From the NCBI GenBank assembly GCA_021108035.1, contig JAIORQ010000027.1:1-50311 (forward strand): a stretch of 50,311 nucleotides of DNA, read 5' to 3'. The notes below the pieces were generated by a model. It ran no database searches, was not told where the DNA came from, and saw nothing but the letters and a program-made list of their open reading frames with translations. This stretch comes from Bacteroidales bacterium (GTDB lineage Bacteria; Bacteroidota; Bacteroidia; Bacteroidales; JAADGE01). Shown one piece after another: positions 27,824 through 35,620 of this stretch. Position 1 is the stretch's first letter, and each line of letters begins with the position of its first letter. The translations under genes were made by a program, and so were the position numbers.

Positions 27824-29941
27824 TCACAACTCTTTAATAAATGCTCCGTTTTCAATTACCGAATAACATTTTTGCTTTAATTCAGTACATTCTTTTTTCC
27901 ATTTTTCAACTTTATAAAAATTATTTGAAGAGTCAAATATTATTACACCGGCATTATAAAGATTTTTTACTTCAGAGATATTTACTTCTGTATTTTTTGA
28001 TAATATAATATAATCTATATCAAGCTTGTTGTCGGTTTGATAAAGAATTTGTTTTCTGTCATTAATAATTATGAGTGCTTTATTATAAAACAAAAGACAA
28101 TTTTTTGCTTTTTTAAGTGTATTATTTTCGAATTTTGTCGAAGAAATATCAATTAATTCATAATTCACATTTCCCTTATGCAGCCAATGATTCATCGGTC
28201 CGTATTTTATCTTTTGATCATTTAATATTGTGCTGTTACTTATCAAATAATTGTTTTTATCCAAAATATTTATTGCTGTTTCACCTTTAATATTGTAAAC
28301 TATAAGTTCAGGATTTGAATTCACATAGATTTTATATATTGAATTAATGCTTATCCATACAGCAACTATTGCTAAACTTAATTGGAGACTTCTTGCATTT
28401 TTATAAATAAGATAAAATGATATTGAGATTATTAAAGAATATGCAAATACAATATCAAATGATGAGAACGGAATATTTTCGGTATGAGAAAAGGGTATTT
28501 TTTCAACAAGTTCTACAGAAGAATTAAGAGCTATTACTAAATATTTGAGAAGATATGCAAATACATTTGAAACAATCGGTATTGCAGAGAAAATCAGCAG
28601 AAACACAGCTGCATAAATAATTCCGGTAGCCAAAGGAATAACAAAGATGTTTGTTATAAAAAATAAGTTCGGGAAAATGTTGAAATAATATAAAGAAAAG
28701 GGAAACGTGCCTATTTGTGCTGCTATTGAGACAGCTGTTAAAGACCATATATAGTACAGTATTTTGTTTTTAATTACAAACAAATCAGCTATTTTCGGTT
28801 GAAAAAAAACAATAGACAGAACTGCACAATATGAAAGTTGGAATCCGACAGATGTAATTTGGTACGGATCAATAATTAGAAGCACAAAAGCCGAAGCTGC
28901 TAAGGAGTTATAGATGTCAATTCGCCTTTTCATAGCTTGGCCTAATATTACAAAAGTAAACATTACCGCAGCCCGTCTGACTGACGGCGATAATCCCGAT
29001 AAAAGAGCAAAAGCCCATAACAGTGAAATTATAAAAACAGCTTTCAACCAACTTCCGTAATTAATATTTCGGTATTTTAGTTTATCTAAAATTTTTAAAA
29101 AGAAGTTGAAAAGAAAAAACAAAATCCCGACATGAAGTCCGGAAACTGCAAGAATATGCATGGCTCCGGATGAGACATATGATTGTCTCGTTTCTGTGTC
29201 TAACTCGCTTTTATCTCCCAAAGTTAAGGCTTGCAAAACAGCTGATTCTTGTCCGCTGATGTGAAACTTTTTGTATATGCCGGCAAGTGTATTCCTTGCT
29301 TTATATGCAAATCTGAATATAAATGAACCTTCATCTTTTGCTTTTAATTGCCAATTTTTTGCTTTGATATATGTTTGTCCGGCTATACCTCTTCTTAACA
29401 GGAATTCTTGATAATTAAATTCATTCGGGTTTCCCGAAGTTCCGACTTCATTTATTATGCTTTTAAAGATTATTTTATCTCCGTATTCTAATGCTTTTGC
29501 AGGTTCTGATTTTTCAAGATAAACGATTATATTTTTATCTGATGAATAATTCCGGTCGTTCAGGCAGTAGTTTTTAAGTGTAATAACTGTTTTGTAACTA
29601 TTAGCTTTTTCTGTTGCGGGTTCTGTAATAATTGCTTCTGAAATTATCTCTTCTCCGATATACTCAAAAGTTTTTTTTGTATTTACTGAAAGTAACAACG
29701 CTCCGGTAAGAAAAATTAAAACGTTAATAATTATTCCCGATAAAAATCTGTTCTTAAATGCTGAAGAAGAGTGATTTGATTTGTTTAGCAAGATAAAAAT
29801 AATCAATAACAGAATTATCAAGTACGGATAATAATTTGTTTCAATTGAAAATCTGATCTGAAATATTATGCCTAAAATAAATGGCAGAATAAGTCTGATA
29901 AAAGGAAGTTGCTTTAAAAATTGTGTAAAACTTAAATACAA
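27824..29941 (-). CDS. comEC: ComEC/Rec2-family DNA-uptake membrane protein
   Basis: The 705-residue polytopic membrane protein starts with two or three helices and a DUF4131-type domain (about 25-185). The Competence domain (about 225-500) follows, with the signature SGAMHILAVSGLHVGILFF and LSGLSPSVRRAAVMF. ComEC forms the inner-membrane channel for transforming DNA. The C-terminal 180 residues do not show the HxHxDH metallo-beta-lactamase motif of the long form, so this is the short type usual in Bacteroidota. It is a single gene transcribed away from the LytTR regulator. Confidence 0.9.
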   Translation of the reverse strand: MYLSFTQFLKQLPFIRLILPFILGIIFQIRFSIETNYYPYLIILLLIIFILLNKSNHSSSAFKNRFLSGIIINVLIFLTGALLLSVNTKKTFEYIGEEIISEAIITEPATEKANSYKTVITLKNYCLNDRNYSSDKNIIVYLEKSEPAKALEYGDKIIFKSIINEVGTSGNPNEFNYQEFLLRRGIAGQTYIKAKNWQLKAKDEGSFIFRFAYKARNTLAGIYKKFHISGQESAVLQALTLGDKSELDTETRQSYVSSGAMHILAVSGLHVGILFFLFNFFLKILDKLKYRNINYGSWLKAVFIISLLWAFALLSGLSPSVRRAAVMFTFVILGQAMKRRIDIYNSLAASAFVLLIIDPYQITSVGFQLSYCAVLSIVFFQPKIADLFVIKNKILYYIWSLTAVSIAAQIGTFPFSLYYFNIFPNLFFITNIFVIPLATGIIYAAVFLLIFSAIPIVSNVFAYLLKYLVIALNSSVELVEKIPFSHTENIPFSSFDIVFAYSLIISISFYLIYKNARSLQLSLAIVAVWISINSIYKIYVNSNPELIVYNIKGETAINILDKNNYLISNSTILNDQKIKYGPMNHWLHKGNVNYELIDISSTKFENNTLKKAKNCLLFYNKALIIINDRKQILYQTDNKLDIDYIILSKNTEVNISEVKNLYNAGVIIFDSSNNFYKVEKWKKECTELKQKCYSVIENGAFIKEL

Positions 29942-30098
29942 GGTTTTAAATTTATTTGATATTTTTCAGACAAATAATTTTATAAAAATAAGAACTTAAA
30001 TAATAATCAAAAATTTTTGTTGAATGCTTGCCTGATATAAAATGTAAATATGGGATTGTGAGGTATTTATTTTTTTTAATTATTACTCAATAATGTTT

Positions 30099-30106
30099 TA
30101 TATTTG
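30099..30106 (+). promoter_or_regulatory. Putative -7 box of the LytTR regulator gene
   Basis: TATATTTG matches TAnnTTTG, 31 bp before the start codon. Confidence 0.5.
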
Positions 30107-30137
30107 TTGATATTTTTTTTACATAAAATAAACAATT

Positions 30138-30890
30138 ATGTTAAAAATTTTTATTGCCGAAGATGAAATAAAAACGCTTAATTCAATAAAAAATGTTATT
30201 GAGAATTATTGTCCGGAGACGATATTATCCGGATTTGCTCAAACAGTTGAAGATGCAGTTTTATTTTTATCAGAAAATAAAGTTGATCTTGTATTGTTTG
30301 ATATCAGTTTTCCTGACGGTACAAGTTTTGATATTCTCAAACAACTAAAATCTTATAATTTCAATATTATTTTTATAACAGCCCATGAGGAGTTTGCTTT
30401 GCAGGCAATAAAATTCAGTGCAGCAGATTTTCTGTTAAAACCCCTTAATCCGAAAGAACTTATTGCATCAATACAAAAACTTCAGAATAAAAATCAAGAA
30501 AAATTGCAAAATCAATTAATGATTGAAACATTATTAACAAATTTAAATACTTCGAGAAAATCTTTTAAAAAAATTGTACTAAAAACAGCTGAGAGAATTC
30601 AAGTGGTTGAGATAAAGAATATTATTAGATGCGAGTCTGACAGTTCATATACAAGCTTTTTTCTGACTGATAACAGAAAAATTATTGTTTCAAAACCGTT
30701 AAAAGAATATGACGGAATGTTGTCTGATGTAGGATTTATCAGAACACATAAATCTCATTTGGTAAATATTAATTTTATTGCAAGCTATGAAAAATCAAGC
30801 GGCGGATATATCGTTATGAAAGATAAATCAAATATTTCTGTTTCTGTAAGAAAGAGAGAATTTGTTTTGGATACACTTAATAAATTATAG
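30138..30890 (+). CDS. LytTR-family response regulator
   Basis: The 250-residue transcription factor has a receiver domain with acidic residues in IAEDEI, phospho-acceptor Asp55 in LVLFDISFPDG, the conserved Thr in IIFITAHEEF and Lys in ADFLLKPLNP. The C-terminal LytTR DNA-binding domain (about 145-250) has VVEIKNIIRCESDSSYTSF and FIRTHKSHLVNINFI. LytTR regulators bind pairs of 9-bp direct repeats about 21 bp apart. Such a pair lies at 33638-33670. The LytS-type kinase at 31690 is the likely partner, with a small double-glycine peptide gene between them. Confidence 0.93.
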   Translation: MLKIFIAEDEIKTLNSIKNVIENYCPETILSGFAQTVEDAVLFLSENKVDLVLFDISFPDGTSFDILKQLKSYNFNIIFITAHEEFALQAIKFSAADFLLKPLNPKELIASIQKLQNKNQEKLQNQLMIETLLTNLNTSRKSFKKIVLKTAERIQVVEIKNIIRCESDSSYTSFFLTDNRKIIVSKPLKEYDGMLSDVGFIRTHKSHLVNINFIASYEKSSGGYIVMKDKSNISVSVRKREFVLDTLNKL

Positions 30891-31071
30891 ACTACAAACA
30901 CTGTTATTCCATAACACTTTTTTTAACAAAGTTTCTAAAAATCAGGTCTTTGATTTGTTTATTCATTATTCAAAAGAATGGTGATATTTTAAAACAGGAC
31001 GAAATATTTTTTTAATAAATAAAAATTTGAATTACATTCGTATCTTATTATATAAATTTAATTTTTTTATT

Positions 31072-31206
31072 ATGAAGACAAAAAAAAGAAAAACTGAAAA
31101 ATTAACAAAAAAACAACTTCTGAAGATTAAAGGAGGATTGGAAGCTGTTGAAGAAAAATTAAATTCTATTGGTGATGATTCACAATTAGCAAATGTTGAT
31201 TTGTAA
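31072..31206 (+). CDS. Small double-glycine leader peptide
   Basis: This 44-residue ORF has a basic leader with the classic double-glycine signature: LTKKQLLKIKGG at residues 11-22. This is the pattern processed by C39-peptidase ABC exporters in bacteriocin and ComC-type pheromone precursors and in Bacteroidota natural-product precursors. The predicted mature part is 22 residues, acidic, without cysteines (LEAVEEKLNSIGDDSQLANV and two more). No exporter or modification gene is in the window. It lies between a LytTR regulator and a LytS-type kinase, the arrangement expected of a peptide signalling circuit, but the signalling role is an inference. In the +1 frame the reading continues for about 28 codons after the stop, so a frameshifted longer ancestor is possible. 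Confidence 0.65.
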   Translation: MKTKKRKTEKLTKKQLLKIKGGLEAVEEKLNSIGDDSQLANVDL

Positions 31207-31410
31207 ATGTATTGGCAAAAGACCCTGTGAGTGAGGTATCTGAAATCAGTATAATGCTAAAAATAAACACGTTCAAGTATTTGTTCATGTTTTCATAATT
31301 CAAGCTCTGTGGAGTTTTCTTTTTTTTCATACCTGCAAAACAGAATAAATGGCTCTCTGTCAAGTGGGCATATTGGACTACTTTCTGTTTCTGCGAAAAA
31401 CAGAATATGT

Positions 31411-31660
31411 TGGCTATGGTTTAGGTATTCTGTGAAATATGTATATTGTAATAATCCCGAACGGGATTTAACAATAGTAACCATAGGTGCAACCTATGGA
31501 AGGAACAGGATAGATAAAAAGAACTCCGACAGGAGTTCAACACCTTTCGGTGTTGATGTTTTATATTCGTAGATTATCCACAGGTTATACCTGTGGTTAC
31601 TATTGTTTCACTGCTTCGCAGTAATTGCAAAATCATCCAAGAATACCTAAACCACAGCCA
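31411..31660. mobile_element. MITE-like element, family A copy 1, with six internal hairpins
   Basis: This 250-bp non-coding element has terminal inverted repeats GGCTATGGTTTAGGTATTCT (31412-31431) and its inverse at 31640-31659 (19 of 20 matching). The 7-bp AATATGT flanks both ends (31404-31410 and 31661-31667). Inside are six perfect hairpins: AATCCCG/CGGGATT (31453), CCATAGG/CCTATGG (31481), GAACTCC/GGAGTTC (31521), AACACC/GGTGTT (31539), CCACAGG/CCTGTGG (31578) and ACTGC/GCAGT (31610). A 13-bp inner inverted repeat AACAATAGTAACC lies at 31470 and 31596. It sits just upstream of the TPR LytS-type kinase. Confidence 0.85.
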
Positions 31661-31689
31661 AATATGTTCTTGAAACTATATAAATTATA

Positions 31690-33621
31690 ATGGTTTGTAT
31701 GAGAATAATATATAAAAAGTTATCAATTTTATTTTTATTCCTGCTTATCATCTCTTTTCATAATTATGCTTCCTTAAATGACAGTATTCCCGATTATATA
31801 AAAAATATTACCGATACTTCGCAAATAATAAAAATTATTAACTATGCAAAAAAGACAGCAACTTTTGATAAAGATTCTGCATCAACACTTTTTATATTAG
31901 CTGAAAACGCAGCAAAAAGTCTTGGGAATGAAGAAATGATAATAGTTAGTTTATTTGAACATGGTTATCATTTATTTCGTAACGGTGAACATGATGAAGC
32001 ATTTAGGAAACTACAACAATCATATGATAAGTCTTTTCAATTAAACTATGAAAAATACCTGTATTTATCGAAAATGTATCTGGGGTTAATTTATTTATTC
32101 AAGTCAAATTATAATTTGGCAACTGACTATTTTTTGCAATGTTTAGAATATTTTGAAAGGCAAAAGGATTATAAAGCAATTGCAGGTATATACTTAAATT
32201 TAACTTATATTCAAGTAGAACAAAAAGATTTAAAAAAAGCGGAAGAATATGCAAACTTATCATATGAATACGCAATTTTAGCAAAATGTGATGAGTATAT
32301 ATCAAAGTCTCTTCTTAATATTGGTGAAATGTATTTTTTAAAGTCTGAATATTATGAAGCAATAAATTATTACAGACAATCATTGAGTCTTGCCGAAAAA
32401 ATTAATTATGAAGATTTTAAAATTACAATATTTTTAAATATCGGAGAAACATATACAGAATTAAATATGTTAGACAGTGCCTTAATTTATGCAGAAAAAG
32501 TTGTTAACTATAAAAAATATAATGATGCAAGTATTTTTATATTACCGAAAGGCTGTCTTCTGTTAAGTGAAATTTATGAATTAAAAAAGAATTATAAAAG
32601 AGCGAAGAATTATGCTTATAAAGCATTAAAACACTCTGATTCTGCAAAAGTGTATCAGTTTAGTGCAACGGCATATGATTATTTGTCTCGTATATATGCA
32701 AAAACAGGAGATTATGAAACAGCTTTTAAATACAAGGAAATTTATACAAAAATACATGACAGTATATTTACAGAAGAAAAATACAGAATTCAAAATGATT
32801 TAGAAGTTGTTTATGAAAACTCTAAAAAACAGAAAACAATTGATGAGTTATCTAAAGAAAATGAAATCAGAAAGTTAAAAAATCAAAGATCATCTTTATT
32901 AATATATATATTGATTTTTATTTTGCTGCTTGCAATTTTTATTGCACTATTATTTATTAAGCAGAATAGAAACAGGGCAAAACGCAAGTCAATTGAACTT
33001 GAACAAAAACTGCTGAGGACACAAATGAATCCGCATTTTATTTTTAATTCAATATCGTCAATTCAAGATTTTATTTTGAATAATAATCCTTTAGAAGCAA
33101 GTTCATATTTATCTGATTTTGCAAAATTAATGCGTGCGATTTTGACAAATTCATCCGATAATTTTATTTCATTGAAAAATGAGATTGAAACAGTTGAGCA
33201 TTATCTTAAACTTCAGCATTTACGTATGTCAGACAAATTTGATTACAAGATAATTGTATCTGAACTTATTGACAAAGAAGGTTATAAAGTCCCTCCTATG
33301 TTAATGCAGCCCTTTATTGAAAATTCAATTATTCACGGAATTATGAAAAAAGACGACGGGAAAGGATTGATTACTGTTTCGTACAGTTTAAACAGCGGTT
33401 TTTTAATTATGGAAACACAAGATAACGGAATAGGAAGAAAAAGCTCAAAAGAACATAATAGTTCAAATCATCAATCTAAAGCAGTTGACATCACTATTCA
33501 AAGAATAAATTTACTCTCTAAAAAATACAAGCAAAATATAACTTTTGAAATCATTGACCTTAAAGATAATGATAATAATCCTTCCGGTACATTGGTGCGT
33601 TTTATGCTTCCGATAATATAA
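31690..33621 (+). CDS. TPR-containing LytS-type histidine kinase
   Basis: The 643-residue sensor has a signal peptide (the second Met at codon 4 may be the true start), seven to eight TPR units (about 60-360) and a coiled coil. A transmembrane helix (about 402-422) leads to a cytoplasmic His_kinase domain of the LytS/YehU type. His449 in RTQMNPHFIFNS is the phospho-acceptor, and the ATPase domain has the N-box ENSIIHGIMK and G-box DNGIGRKSS. LytS-type kinases pair with LytTR regulators, and one is encoded upstream at 30138. A mobile element inserted 22 bp before the start separates this gene from the peptide gene. Confidence 0.92.
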   Translation: MVCMRIIYKKLSILFLFLLIISFHNYASLNDSIPDYIKNITDTSQIIKIINYAKKTATFDKDSASTLFILAENAAKSLGNEEMIIVSLFEHGYHLFRNGEHDEAFRKLQQSYDKSFQLNYEKYLYLSKMYLGLIYLFKSNYNLATDYFLQCLEYFERQKDYKAIAGIYLNLTYIQVEQKDLKKAEEYANLSYEYAILAKCDEYISKSLLNIGEMYFLKSEYYEAINYYRQSLSLAEKINYEDFKITIFLNIGETYTELNMLDSALIYAEKVVNYKKYNDASIFILPKGCLLLSEIYELKKNYKRAKNYAYKALKHSDSAKVYQFSATAYDYLSRIYAKTGDYETAFKYKEIYTKIHDSIFTEEKYRIQNDLEVVYENSKKQKTIDELSKENEIRKLKNQRSSLLIYILIFILLLAIFIALLFIKQNRNRAKRKSIELEQKLLRTQMNPHFIFNSISSIQDFILNNNPLEASSYLSDFAKLMRAILTNSSDNFISLKNEIETVEHYLKLQHLRMSDKFDYKIIVSELIDKEGYKVPPMLMQPFIENSIIHGIMKKDDGKGLITVSYSLNSGFLIMETQDNGIGRKSSKEHNSSNHQSKAVDITIQRINLLSKKYKQNITFEIIDLKDNDNNPSGTLVRFMLPII

Positions 33622-33637
33622 AAAATTCATAATAAAT

Positions 33638-33670
33638 ACGTTAAACAATCTATCCTCAACGTTAAACAAT
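33638..33670. promoter_or_regulatory. Direct repeat resembling a LytTR box
   Basis: The 12-mer ACGTTAAACAAT occurs at 33638-33649 and 33659-33670, exactly 21 bp apart (two helical turns). Each copy fits the LytTR half-site pattern around a central GTT at 8 of 9 positions. A -7-like TAATTTG follows at 33688. The pair lies in front of the envelope operon 33841-35524. The rest of this gap (33671-33840) has no gene. Confidence 0.6.
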
Positions 33671-33840
33671 TAATAACAGACTTTTACTAATTTGCACTTC
33701 CATTATTGTATTTTTTTCTTAAATTGCATAAAATTTAAGATGGATAATCCCGATTGCTCCGATAATTATAAATTTTTGCTTAACACGATTCATTGGCTTG
33801 ACGGGAAAATTAAGTATTAACTTTTTAAAAATATATAAGC

Positions 33841-34467
33841 ATGAAAAATCTAATAAATTTATTGATAATTATTGCTTTATGCATGATTTCAACAGGCACA
33901 AATGCCCAAGATGTAATAACAAAAACGGATGGTTCTGATATTTCTGCAAAAGTACTTGAAATAACAATTACAGAAGTAAAGTATAAAAAGTTTGAAAATC
34001 TGTCGGGTCCGATATTTACTTTGCTTAAATCTGATGTATTAATGATCAGATATGAAAACGGAACAAAAGATATTTTTAATGAAACTGTTTTTGTTGAGGA
34101 TGTTTCAACTGCAAAAGAAAATACGTATGAAAATAATATTCAACTTGAAGATATTGGTAAAGGGGAAATGATTATCGGTGAGGAAATTAAATTTGAAAAA
34201 GGCTTTTGGATGAATAAAATTATTCAAAATGATCGAAAATTAAAATTTAATTTGGTGTACAGAACACTTCAAGAAATAGATGTGTGTGAGGAAAATATGG
34301 AGAAAGTTATTAAATATAAAAACAGAAGGATAGTTTTTACTATAATAGCAACTCTTACAATGCCTGCAGGTTATATTGTATTTTTAGCACCTTTGATAAT
34401 TTATACAAAAAAAGAACAAAAGTATTTATTGTTGGCAATAGAAGATTATAATAATTCCTTAAAATAA
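33841..34467 (+). CDS. Exported protein of unknown function (tandem paralogue 1)
   Basis: The 208-residue protein has a Sec signal (1-22, TNAQ) and a beta-rich domain (23-85) with DVITKTDGSDISAKVLEI and SDVLMIRYENGTKDIF. This domain is common in small exported Bacteroidota proteins but has no known activity that I recognise. The C-terminal half is unrelated to the next gene and ends in one long hydrophobic stretch (about 165-190), so it is probably membrane-tethered. The next gene repeats the first 80 residues at high identity. It is the first of three genes with 14-bp or negative spacing, probably one operon under the LytTR-box-like repeat. Confidence 0.8.
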   Translation: MKNLINLLIIIALCMISTGTNAQDVITKTDGSDISAKVLEITITEVKYKKFENLSGPIFTLLKSDVLMIRYENGTKDIFNETVFVEDVSTAKENTYENNIQLEDIGKGEMIIGEEIKFEKGFWMNKIIQNDRKLKFNLVYRTLQEIDVCEENMEKVIKYKNRRIVFTIIATLTMPAGYIVFLAPLIIYTKKEQKYLLLAIEDYNNSLK

Positions 34468-34481
34468 AATAAAATAAAATT

Positions 34482-35093
34482 ATGAAAAATCTATTAAACT
34501 CTTTACTGATTATTGCTTTATGCATAATTTCAATTAGTACAAATGCCCAAGATTTAATTACTAAAAAGGATGGTATTGATATTTCCGCAAAAGTTCTTGA
34601 ACTAACGATTACGGAAATAAAATATAAAAAATATGATAATTTGTCCGGGCCAATATATACTTTGCCCATATCGGATGTATTAATGATAAGATATGAAGAC
34701 GGAACAAAAGATATTTTTAATAAAGTAGTTTCTTCTGACGATAAATCATTGCCTGATGACGGAATGTGTGAAAAAGGTAAAGAAGATGCAATAATGTATT
34801 ATGAAGCAAAAAAAACAGGAGCCGGTTGGACATTGGCAACCGCCGCCGTACCTGTAACTGCACCATTATTTGGATTGATACCGGCAATAAAATGCAGTTC
34901 TGCTGTACCTGCAGACAGAAACTTGAATTATCCGGATAAAGAGTTGATGCAAAATGCTGATTACAACAGGTGTTATAAAAAACAAGCCAAAAAAATGAAA
35001 AAGAAAAAAATATGGAAGTTTTATGCAATCGGTTCCGGTATTTATGCCGTAGCTGTAATATACAATGTTGTTTTTGTTTTTAGTAAAATTTGA
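34482..35093 (+). CDS. Exported protein of unknown function (tandem paralogue 2)
   Basis: The 203-residue protein shares its signal peptide and first beta-rich domain (residues 1-82) with the preceding gene, which points to a tandem duplication of this part only. Its second half differs: it has a hydrophobic segment (about 112-130, TLATAAVPVTAPLFGLIPAI), a linker with YPDKELMQNADYNRCYKK, a lysine stretch KKMKKKKIWKF and a final membrane helix (about 183-203). The same beta-rich domain has thus been joined to two different membrane tails. Its stop codon overlaps the start of the next gene. Confidence 0.8.
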   Translation: MKNLLNSLLIIALCIISISTNAQDLITKKDGIDISAKVLELTITEIKYKKYDNLSGPIYTLPISDVLMIRYEDGTKDIFNKVVSSDDKSLPDDGMCEKGKEDAIMYYEAKKTGAGWTLATAAVPVTAPLFGLIPAIKCSSAVPADRNLNYPDKELMQNADYNRCYKKQAKKMKKKKIWKFYAIGSGIYAVAVIYNVVFVFSKI

Positions 35094-35524
35094 AAAGGAT
35101 AAAAATACTAATAGTGTTATTGCTTGTTCTTACAAGTTTAAGTTCATGTAAATTAGGTTCAAAAGGCGGGCTTTTATATATAACAGATGAATCTCGTTCG
35201 GGCTATGAATTATTTACTGTTAAAATATTAGAACATACCAATAATCAGTCAACTGAAAAAAATATTTTTTCAAATTACAAAGAGAAAATTTCATACGGAG
35301 GCTATATATGGTATGTATTTGATATTCCTGAAGGAACTTGGGATATTTATATTGAATATTATAAAAACGGTGATTACAGAAATGAAAGAGAAGAGGTTTA
35401 TATTGAAGAAGACAGTTCAGGAAACGAATGGGCAGCAATATGTTTAGTTGACAATAATGTATATTGGATTTGGACAGAGCAAGGAAGCGAAAGTTTGCAT
35501 CTTACAAGTTCATTATTTGATTAA
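35090..35524 (+). CDS. Small lipoprotein of unknown function, TTG start
   Basis: The 144-residue protein has a lipoprotein signal with lipobox LSSC (Cys near residue 20). The start codon is TTG, overlapping the stop of the preceding gene in TTGA, which implies translational coupling; no ATG precedes the signal peptide. The mature part is beta-rich (LLYITDESRSGYELFTVKIL, then YVFDIPEGTWDIYIEYYKNG) and looks like a small Ig-like or carbohydrate-binding-type sandwich, but I do not recognise a family. Terminator at 35546. Confidence 0.75.
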   Translation: MKRIKILIVLLLVLTSLSSCKLGSKGGLLYITDESRSGYELFTVKILEHTNNQSTEKNIFSNYKEKISYGGYIWYVFDIPEGTWDIYIEYYKNGDYRNEREEVYIEEDSSGNEWAAICLVDNNVYWIWTEQGSESLHLTSSLFD

Positions 35525-35545
35525 TTCTATGTTTTTAGTTAGCGA

Positions 35546-35571
35546 AAAAAGGAAGTGAAAACTTCCTTTTT
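35546..35571 (+). terminator. Rho-independent terminator of the three-gene operon
   Basis: An 11-bp stem AAAAAGGAAGT/ACTTCCTTTTT is closed by a GAAA tetraloop, 22 bp after the stop codon. Confidence 0.88.
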
Positions 35572-35620
35572 CTTGTAAAAAATTGTAAATTAGTTCATTC
35601 ATCCCTATAAATCGTAAATC

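Noticed and set aside
31207-31292. Continuation of the double-glycine peptide in a shifted frame
   Set aside because: The shifted frame stays open for about 28 codons, but the first ORF has a complete leader and core. A frameshift cannot be shown without relatives.
31166-31572. ORFs of 63-87 codons around and inside the family A element
   Set aside because: They run through hairpins and terminal repeats on both strands and have no protein-like composition. The element explains them.
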